From Paraphaeosphaeria minitans (Eukaryota; Ascomycota; Dothideomycetes; Pleosporales; Didymosphaeriaceae), in contig WJXW01000013.1 of the NCBI GenBank assembly GCA_015832175.1, positions 1,488,001-1,552,000 of the forward strand: a stretch of 64,000 bases of DNA. Direction: 5' to 3'. Positions 56,129 through 64,000 of the stretch are shown in pieces; the first letter of the stretch is position 1; the number at the start of each line of letters is the position of its first letter. The position numbers and the translations under genes are program-made. The notes under the pieces were generated by a model. It was not told the DNA's origin, did not search any database, and saw only the letters and a program-made list of their open reading frames with translations.

Positions 56129-56677
56129 GTTCTTCTCCGACAAGCCGAAGCCGTCTACCCATACGTATCCTCGAGAACGTATGCTTATTTCCATCCACAC
56201 AGCGATTAGAAGAGGTCGTGCGGGTTTCTATCATGCTTGCTACATGTAACGCGAGCCTAAGGAGCTTTGTAGATGGAATGCGAATACTACGATTCTTCCG
56301 AACATGTCGTTTATATCGTCTCATCGCGTACCCCTCTACATGAGTACAAAGCAAACCAATTCGGACATGCAGCCCAGATTTCTTCAGCGTTTTTGTACAT
56401 TGTCTAACGGGACAAAAGAGTGATTTGGTGATGTCATCTAGCTAAGACGAGATAATATCTAGGACCTCATGCTTATTATAACCACTGGTGCTACCGAGCA
56501 CGAACATGCGCAGATGTAGATAGCAATTATAGTGCCGTGCCCCACGGATGGTAGATCCTGGTCGTATCATGTCGGCGCGTGCAGGTGTGCACTACGTCAT
56601 CTCCAAACTTTCTAACACGGAGTTCGTCGTCCACGCGTACACATACTCACATCGTCAAACGATGCACACGGCAACCA
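56129..56677. other. Intergenic region between VMA10 and lipase genes
   Basis: 3' flank of VMA10 and promoter of the lipase. No other gene seen. Confidence 0.55.
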
Positions 56678-58228
56678 ATGATACGGCCCATTGTACACGC
56701 GAGACTTTGCTCGCTGCGAACATCACAACGCGCCATCTTCATACCCTCTGCGCGACGCGCGTTCAGTAATGCGAACGCACGAAAGGAAGACCCGCGGCTG
56801 CAGGACATTGGACGCAGCCTCAAAGATGAATACGCGGTAGTCAGGGACGACTATGGTAGGGAACTTACATTCCCCTTGATTAAAACTGCTCACACCAATC
56901 AGATACCCCCGTATGTGGCGCACTCGCCTCCAACGGTCGCTCGGTCCCTAATGATCATGTAGAAACACACTGTTGTCCTCGCCCATGGCCTCCTAGGCTT
57001 CGACGAACTCCGACTTGCGGGCCGATTCCTTCCGGGAATACAATATTGGAGAGGCATAAAAGATGCACTGGCGGAAAAGGGCATTGAGGTTATCGTGGCG
57101 GCTGTTCCAGCCTCTGGCAGTATTGAGGCTAGAGCTGCGCGTTTAGCAGAGGACATAGCGCAGAAGGCGCAAGGAAAGGCCGTGAACATTATCGCGTAAG
57201 ACTAGGACCATTTGAACCCAAATACATAATGGATGGCTAACTTGTGGCAGGCATAGTATGGTGCGTTGTTGAGGTTGGGACATTACCGTAGCTTAGCTGA
57301 TTCTTCGACAGGGGTAAAGAAGTCGTTCTTGACCATCGAACTCGGCTGAATGACTGCAGTGGACTCGACTCACGATACATGATCAGTCGACTGAAGCCTG
57401 GGAACGTCAAGGTTCTGTCGCTGACAACTATTGCCACACCTCATCGCGGTAGTGCTTTCGCAGACTACATGTTCGATACCATAGGCCGTGAGTGGGCTCT
57501 TCCGCCTAACAGCCCCCATCTGACTTCAGAAAGCCCGCCAGATTCGTAGATTGTACCGCATCATGGAGTACTTTGGACTGGAAACAGGTGCTTTCTCCCA
57601 ATTGACGCGCAAGTATATGAAAGGGGAATTTAACCCCAAGACACCAGATGTGCAAGGAATCAAGTGAGCGCCCGCGCTTTTTCTTTGTGACTTGCCGATT
57701 GATCTCATGACAGGTACTACTCCTACGGTGCAAGCTTGGAGCCGTCGTCTTGGTCCGTATTCGCTCTGTCGCATTCAGTTATCAAGCAGAGGGAAGGTGG
57801 GATCAATGATGGACTTGTCAGGTATGATCTCAAGTTACACTCTGTGCCAATTGTGGAGTTAATATGCTTAGCGTGGCATCGAGCCAGTGGGGAGTTTACA
57901 AAGGCACATTGGTCGGGGTTAGCCACTTGGATTTGATAAATTGGACCAATCGACTGAAGTGGTTCTTCTGGGAGCTTACTGGAAGCAAACGAAAGTGGGT
58001 TCCTGCCATCCAATTGTCGCCTCGCGGGCCCGAAAATGCTGATTCACAATAGCTTCAACGCTGTTGCATTCTATCTCGATATAGCAGGTATGTCAGACAG
58101 GTACTGGGTTACAAGGCAACGCGCCTCTCCAACTCTCCTATCATCATCATCATGAGACTCCTCTCATCTCTGTACTCATATTTCCGCTGACTCTAGAACT
58201 AGACATGTTGGCGAAAGAAGGCCTGTGA
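56678..58228 (+). CDS. Tgl2-like mitochondrial alpha/beta-hydrolase (triacylglycerol lipase), 343 aa
   Basis: Ten coding exons: 56678-56914, 56963-57195, 57251-57260, 57312-57313, 57360-57487, 57534-57663, 57714-57821, 57872-57994, 58053-58087 and 58203-58228, all in phase. The basic N-terminus (MIRPIVHARLCSLRTSQRAI) is a mitochondrial presequence. The oxyanion-hole HGLLGFDEL, the nucleophile elbow AHSMGGLDSRY, TTIATPHRGSAFADY and the late acid/His region (NDGLVSV, GVSHLDLINWTNR) match yeast Tgl2 and its fungal relatives, which hydrolyse short-chain tri- and diacylglycerols. C-terminus: FYLDIADMLAKEGL. The elbow is encoded across a 10-nt exon, a predicted 2-nt exon and the next exon; a GC-donor splice instead would replace the conserved Gly by Val. 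The start at 56678 is the first in-frame ATG; the frame is open further upstream. Confidence 0.88.
57251..57360 (+). other. 10-nt and 2-nt microexons inside the lipase nucleophile motif
   Basis: Exon 3 (57251-57260) gives the last base of the Ala codon plus His-Ser-Met. Intron 57261-57311 (51 nt, gtgcgt...gacag) is followed by GG (57312-57313) and a second intron 57314-57359 (46 nt, gtaaag...ctgcag). Joining restores Met-Gly-Gly-Leu. Both introns have normal fungal sizes and ends. The arrangement is equivalent to a sequentially spliced (stwintron-like) unit. Confidence 0.65.
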
Positions 58229-58938
58229 GCAATCGCTCCGTCTCTGCGACCTGGCCCAGACGGGCAACATTCCTGAAATGGCCCCCAAAGCGTTACGCGT
58301 AAGCTCTTGAGTTAGCCTTACCTGAGGAGAGTGCATGTGTTGCCACAGTGTTGGGGGAGGTCCGCGAGCGAAGAGGCTTCAGCGAACTGCGGTCGTGGCT
58401 GTGCTTGGGGAATGCGATGGATGGGGAATGCGGCTGGGAATTGCGCAAAGCCGAACGCCGCGCTGGAGCTGCATGCCGTGCACGCCCGAAAGTTCCAACA
58501 TCCTATGCGGAACGATGGGCACATTATTGGTCTTGTTTACTATGCAAGAAGCAGTGGACTTTTAAGGATACGTGCTGGTGCGTGGACAATGGGATGACTT
58601 TCTTGCATCTTTCTCCAGCGTGCCCAGGCCCAAGCAATGACGTGGGCGGGGATCAGCTCGGCGCAAAAAATGCCCCTCCGAGCAATCCGTGCCTCTTCAG
58701 CCATACTCACGGCTACACACTGACTACGCGTCTTCCGGCTGTGTTCCAACCTTTGACAACAATATCCCCCAGCGCATACACAGAGTCGATCATTTGCGAC
58801 TGCCGTCCAAGGATAAAACGTTTGACATGTGTCTTTCACCCTAATCACGCGCTTGCGACAACACCTCACGTTGTAATCAGAACAGCCTCCAAGAAGTAGT
58901 ATCGCGTGAGCGGCAGCCACCGCCACCGCACTCGCAAT
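58229..58938. other. Intergenic region
   Basis: 3' flank of the lipase and promoter of the second arrestin. Overlapping frames at 58330-58900 show no domain. Confidence 0.5.
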
Positions 58939-60463
58939 ATGCTCGTTCAGCTCCACCTCGACCAACCGCATGACGGTCCGCAACACTATACCAACCTGGA
59001 TGTTTTCAGCGGCAAGGTCCATCTGCGAGTTCCCAACCCGGGCAGCATCACCAGTATCGTCGTCAAGCTCGAAGGAGAGTCGCGCACTCGATTGCTAGGG
59101 CCCGTGAGACCGGATCGTCCGGACAAACAAAGACCTGTGTTGGAAGTGCACAAGTTCCTCTACAAGACGCAGGTAGTATGGCCAGCAAACACGCGCCCGG
59201 AGGACGTCAATCCCAAAGCAAGCTTCACGATCAATTCAGGCAACTATGAATACCCTTTCCAGTTCAAGGTCAGGACAGCGTCCATGACTCTGGTCACCTA
59301 CTAAGACGTCCTGTTAGATTCCTCTTAATACCCAATGTCAGCAACAGAACAGCCTAACTACGAATGTCTCCTTCGCGAACATGGTGCCCGAGGTAGCCAA
59401 GACACCTACGCAACACATCAAGGGAACCCTTCCGCCTTCCTTGAGCGGCTTTCCTGGAGAAGCGGAAATAAGATACTATGTGAAGGTAACGGTAAACTTG
59501 CCGTCATTCTTCAAGGAGAACCCACGGGCTACAGTCAATTTCACCCTGCTACCCATTGAGCCACCTCGCCCGGCAGCTACAGACGGCGAGGCGTACGCCA
59601 GAAGGCAACACCAGTTTTTGGAGAACTTGCAGAGTCCTTCGGCCGGCAAAAAGAAGGGCCTCTTCGACAGGAAATCCTCGGTCCCGTCGTCACCAACTGC
59701 CACTACAACACCACGTGTAACTGTGGATGCACGCCTTCCAAATCCCGCTATACTTACAGCAAACCAAGATCTACCCTTGAGACTTCTCGTGAAGAACATG
59801 AGTGAGCGCAGAAAGAACGTGTATCTGCAAATGCTTCAGGTTGAGCTGATAGGCTACACCAAAGTCCGCGCGCATGAAGTCACCAGGACCGAGTCGAACA
59901 GCTGGATCCTCGCCAGCATGAGCAACATGGCCATTCCTATCGGCTCCATCTCTGACCCGGTGGGAACTGAGATCCCCATAAACCCGGAGTACTGGTCTGG
60001 CAAAGCGATACCCAATTCCGTAGCGCCATCTTTTACAACCTGCAATCTGAGCCGTTTCTATGAGCTGGAAGTACGCGTGGGTCTAGGCTATGGCTCCTAC
60101 AACCATGGCGAGGATCAGCTCGTTGTCCTTCCGCTTCGCCTACCTGTAAAGGTGTACTCGGGCATTGCCCCGCCCAAGGCTCTGCTGGACGCTACGCTTG
60201 TGGGGCCAGACGCCAAGTCGAAGCCTGCGACGGGACAAAGTCTCAACGCGCCTCAGATGCCCACAACGCCGACGCAGCAAAGCGATCCCACGCCTGCACA
60301 AGGCTCGACCCAGCAAGAAGCGCCTGCGTATGATGATGCACCGCCCAGCTATGAGGAGGCGGTTGGGCAGGACCTACCCCCGATCAACGGTTACAGAGGC
60401 TCCTACGACCCTCCGCCTGTACCCGAAGGCGCGCCGAGGTTTTCGGACGAGAAACGCAGATGA
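58939..60463 (+). CDS. Alpha-arrestin with C-terminal PPSY motif, 491 aa
   Basis: Two exons, 58939-59268 and 59318-60463, phase 0. The intron is 49 nt (gtcagg donor, tactaag branch, gttag acceptor); splicing yields FKIPLNTQCQQQNSLTTNVS, the expected arrestin strand. N-terminal arrestin domain: YTNLDVFSGKVHLRV, SITSIVVKLEGESRTRLLGP, LPPSLSGFPGEAEIRYYVKV. C-terminal arrestin domain: RVTVDARLPNPAILTANQDL to LRLPVKVYSGI. The tail contains AYDDAPPSYEEAVG, a PPxY ligand for the WW domains of Rsp5-type ubiquitin ligases, so it should be an adaptor for ubiquitination of plasma-membrane transporters or receptors. It is only distantly similar to the arrestin at 19202-20935. Start: first in-frame ATG. 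Confidence 0.9.
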
Positions 60464-61894
60464 GGGCAGACGACATGCGAACAGCGCAACCTGCACATGT
60501 CGCACACGTTCGCAGGCTGCGAGTGCGGATCGACGCGGCAGAAGACTCAGGCCTGCGCGTCTGGTCCAATCATTCGAGTATTTGTACAGCCTTGTGAGGA
60601 CTCGGAAAGGACGGATGAGGGGCTCTCGTTTCACATTATTCTGGTAGCCAATGTCCAATCACGATTTCAACGTGTCGATGGAAGCGTGTGTGCAGTCGTT
60701 ACCTCTCCCACGTAGCAATGAGTGTGGCATCTGGTGGTGCGACACGGTGCAAGGTGCACGGTGCATGGTGCAGCAAGTGAGGCATTGTCGCGCAGATGGC
60801 GACTAGGTTATGTAGCTAGGCTACTGTCCAATGCTGCCGTGCGTGTGGAGTTCGCGAGGTGGCGACGGGGATACCTACGCGTAGAAGCGTGTTGGCAACA
60901 AGCATGGCTGGGCAGCGAGCAATGGGATAGGCATGATGGACCCGAGTCGCATCGTGGGAGCGAGTACCTATAGAATCTAGGCTATGTACATGGCATCAAC
61001 TGATGGCGTAGGTATCCTGGCAGCTAGCATACCCAATACTCCCTCCTAAAGGTGATTCAACGTGAGCTGTTAATAGTCGGGTACCTAGGTATACTCAGTG
61101 CACGATGAAGTAATGGGATTTTAGCTGGTAGCGCTCCGTTTATTGCCTCCATCGCGCGCATACGCCAACCCTCACCCTCTTCGGTGTCTCCAAGAGGTAG
61201 TCCACGATGCTGCCGTGGTGTTGAGTGGCGGCCACGGGGCCACGGTATCGATAGAACGGGTATTTATCTTATCGTCGGCACATCACGCCCACGTTGCGAA
61301 GCCAACTTGGTCTCCCAACACGCGCAACCATGTTTTCCTGTTTGTTGTCGAATCGCGCGGCGCGTCAACAACCACTCTTCACCGGTCCTTTGCGCCCAGC
61401 CACGGCTTTTCGAGGCGGCGTGCAGAATTGCTGCGGGCTACTGCACGGGAAAGCGCTTGCTTCCCGTGCATCCGCCCTTTCCATTGGTCCAGCCCTCGAA
61501 ACGTTTCAGCCCCAGCTCCAGGCTGCAAGCGGAGGCTGCAGCAAAGGCGAATCGTCGCGTCGAACACGTCGAAGATACATAAGAACACGCTCTTGCACCG
61601 CGAGATGGTCGTGTTTTCGCACATCAATATACACCCCGAATCCAGCAGTCGGCAAACTCGTGCTGCCCGAAATGGCCGCCGTCTTGACTCACACCTGCGT
61701 CTCACGAGGAAGAGTGGGGAAGTGCAGAAGGGATGCCGTGTGTGGTAAACATGGGCGAACAGAATGCCGTCCTCAAGTTCTCGATATTTTCATGAATTTG
61801 CTCCGACCCTCTGCACCTTGGCCATCGACTGCTGTATTGAAACGAAAGAAACCTTTGACGACTACGATTGTTCACGTTTTGATGCCATCTGCGA
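60464..61894. other. Intergenic region with an unproven ORF
   Basis: 60464-61140 shows nothing recognisable. A plus-strand frame covers 61294-61959 (221 codons); an internal start at 61330 gives MFSCLLSNRAARQQPLF, reminiscent of a mitochondrial presequence, but the rest is unrecognised and Arg/Cys-rich, and it overlaps the F-box start. It may simply be leader sequence of the F-box gene. Confidence 0.4.
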
Positions 61895-63585
61895 ATGTAT
61901 TCGCCACCACGAACACCACCGGTGCTCAAGCGCACCGTGTCAGGCGACAGCCACACTAGCTATGGCAGTGCGTCGACCGCCGCTTCGCGATCGAGCTCGA
62001 GGCTGCTGTTTGGCGAAATCCCGCTGACACCCGCAACTACTATTGACGGCCGATGTGAGATTCCCAACGTGCATGTGCCGATGAAGTCCCAATATTGACT
62101 CCGTTAGCAACGCGGTCAAACACTTCTCTTGGCCTCATATGCAACCTCGTGCTATCGACGAGTTCTTCCTTTTTGCGATTCTGGCTGAACGATACTTGCC
62201 GCGACAACTTGTTTGCCCATCTGGAGGAGGAAGACTTTCCCAACTTTCGTCTGGTGTGCCATGACTTTGCGACGCGGGCGGCGCCCGTCCAATTCTCATC
62301 CCTCACTACCACCTTCAAGCCTTCCACCTTCTCTAAGCCGGCGCGCATGGAGGCTCTATCAAGGATAGGCCGCCACGTCAGGAGCTTCGTCTTCCACATG
62401 CCTCACGGCCCAGAGACCTTGTTACCGCCCATCATTGATCCAGAGACTGGCGAGGAGAAGCAGTTCATCTACGAGCCGCAACTACAGACACCGCAGCACA
62501 TGCTTAGCCGCGAAAAGACACCCAAGTACGGCTCATTGGAGATGACCAATCTACTCATTCAGCAATACCCACCCCTCTTCCACGCCGCAACCAACGTCCC
62601 AGCCTTTGTCGCTGCCTTCTCCGAACTACACAATCTCACCCACCTCAAGGTATCCTGCCCTGGTTACCATAACCCCCTGAGCAACCGTCGCAGCGTTGTA
62701 GACTATGCCCTCATCTCCCTACGCATCGCCGTAGAACGCGCTCCAATGTTCAGTCTCAACTCCTTGTCACTACATCCGATCCACCCAGGTGGCCTCCTCT
62801 ACCTCCACCCCATGCATGGCTTTGGCAGCACACCCTCATCAGCCAAACGCTGGACCCAAATACGAAGTCTCTCCATATGCATGGACTCTCTTCCCTCCTC
62901 CCCGTCCTCCAAACAGAAGATGCAATCCCTCGAGCACCTCCGCATCCTACACGCCTACTTGCGCACGCTATCGCGAAACGTGACGCGCATCTTCTTCCGC
63001 TGGAAAGGCACGCGCGGACCCTCACCGCTGAGCTTGGACAAAGAACCCTGCATGTTACCCATCGACACAGACTACATGCACCCCTCGCAGCGCGGCCAAG
63101 TGCGCGGCCCGCGCCCAGTCCGCTTTTCACGTCTGCGCCACATGGAGCTCGAGAACGCCATCATGGACTCCTCCCAGATCTCAGAGTTCATCCACAGGCA
63201 CCGCCGTACGCTGCTTGATTTCAACTTCGAGGACGTCAAGCTCCGCCAGGGCAACTGGGACGAGGCGCTAGAGCCGCTGACGGTGATGAGTGGGAGCGAG
63301 CGGTGGAAGAGGAACGCAGAAGAGGTCATGGATGTGCCCATCGTGCTCAGCCCCATCAACATGGAGCCGAGGATTATGGGCCCGCTGCTGGAGGAGGTGG
63401 ATGCTGCGATCGACGAGACCAGCAAGGAGAGGGGACCGCATAGCTTGAGCCGGTGGTTGGGCAAGCCGAAGATTTCGATGCGAAAGACGAACAGCCATGT
63501 CAAGGAGAGCTTCTTTGGAGGCGACCACGTCAAGAGGCTGTTCCGGGGGACAATGTTCCACCGCTCCGTTGCTGCAGCTGCGTAG
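61895..63585 (+). CDS. F-box-type hypothetical protein, 545 aa
   Basis: Two exons, 61895-62054 and 62108-63585, joined by a 53-nt intron (gtgaga donor, gttag acceptor) in consistent phase. The Ser-rich N-terminus (MYSPPRTPPVLKRTVSGDSH) is followed at about residue 90 by an F-box-like helix segment (RDNLFAHLEEEDFPNFRLVC), usual for binding Skp1 in SCF ligases. The remaining 420 residues resemble the long uncharacterised C-terminal regions of fungal F-box proteins (GRHVRSFVFHMPHGPETLLP, HRRTLLDFNFEDVKL) and may form degenerate leucine-rich repeats. A basic tail ends FRGTMFHRSVAAAA. Substrate unknown. The leading Leu-Pro of the F-box is not obvious, so exon 2 may begin slightly differently. Confidence 0.78.
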
Positions 63586-64000
63586 CGCTGGCGGGAAGAA
63601 CGGTTTTTGTCGGAGTACTGTACTGTGTCTTGTCGATTGTATCACGGGTGGAAACGCTAAGGAGAAGCTCGAGCTTTGCACATCGCTTGGAGTTCGTTCT
63701 GGTCGGTTAGGTCTGGAGCCGGACGATGCCTTGTCATATACCCCCTTTGTCCGGCTTGGTTGGGTTGAGCATGGTCTATTCACGGTAATGGGACGGCGCA
63801 CACAAACAGCGGCGACCTCTGGTAAGGAGCCCGGCAATGTCTCCTCCCTTTCTTTTGTCTTTTATGTTTTTCCTTTTTCACGACGCTCATTACGCATCTT
63901 ATGCCTCTTTTCGTAATGTTGCCGAGCGATGTTCACGGCCTTCATGACCATCTTAACTTACAGAATCATGTATATACGATGTTTACGAGTAGCATATCCC
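63586..64000. other. 3' flank of the F-box gene
   Basis: No gene supported. T-rich stretches near 63840-63890 are typical of fungal 3' untranslated or intergenic sequence. The window ends here. Confidence 0.5.

Noticed and set aside
59335..59380. Exon 2 of the second arrestin beginning after tgtcag at 59341
   Set aside because: An acceptor at 59317 keeps the conserved segment IPLNTQCQQQNS and has a tactaag branch; the later acceptor would delete it.
1..64000. tRNA, rRNA or 5S genes and a secondary-metabolite cluster
   Set aside because: I looked for B-box-like ggttcgaatcc and 5S-like sequences and for PKS, NRPS or P450 signatures near the LaeA-type gene and saw none; a covariance-model scan would be needed to exclude small RNA genes.

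Overview
The window is nuclear DNA of a filamentous ascomycete (Pezizomycotina). The genes are split by short introns of about 45-60 nt with GTRNGT donors, CTAAC/CTGAC-like branch sites and CAG/TAG acceptors, and the best-recognised proteins are fungal orthologues. A Dothideomycete, perhaps Pleosporales, is my inference from protein style, TpA-rich RIP-like patches and abundant minisatellites; no marker gene here proves it.

Layout. 1-0.43 kb is an AT-rich decayed repeat. 1.16-5.6 kb holds an F-box-like protein and an ACR3 arsenite efflux pump. 8.5-16.8 kb is packed with tandem repeats (7, 15, 33, 43, 48 and 71 bp units, a 270-bp polypyrimidine tract and several microsatellites) and contains one recognisable gene, a LaeA/LAE1-type methyltransferase whose promoter side and first intron both carry repeats. 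16.8-23.7 kb has a poorly resolved minus-strand gene, an alpha-arrestin and a 37-bp satellite with a 148-bp higher-order period. 23.7-28.8 kb encodes a 1,673-aa coiled-coil protein. 30.2-36 kb carries a mitochondrial acyl-CoA dehydrogenase, a short-chain dehydrogenase and a C2HC + Zn2Cys6 transcription factor. 36.3-41 kb has Cdc20 and a kelch/BTB protein in divergent orientation. 41-52.8 kb is nearly gene-free (one small Cys-rich protein, a few weak ORFs, an AT-rich patch). 52.8-63.6 kb is dense: a secreted Gly-rich protein, PET117 and VMA10 (divergent), a Tgl2-like lipase, a second alpha-arrestin and an F-box protein.

Functionally this is ordinary chromosomal housekeeping and regulation: mitochondrial metabolism (acyl-CoA dehydrogenase, PET117, Tgl2-like lipase), vacuolar acidification (VMA10), ubiquitin-linked regulation (Cdc20, two PPxY arrestins, F-box and BTB proteins) and secondary-metabolism control (LaeA). 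I see no operon, biosynthetic cluster, CRISPR array, tRNA or rRNA. The most unusual observations are gene-structural: a predicted 2-nt exon inside the lipase nucleophile motif, a 9-nt exon plus a bare-ATG first exon in VMA10, a GC-AG intron, and minisatellites with higher-order organisation. All gene models were derived by eye from splice signals and reading-frame phase, not from transcripts.
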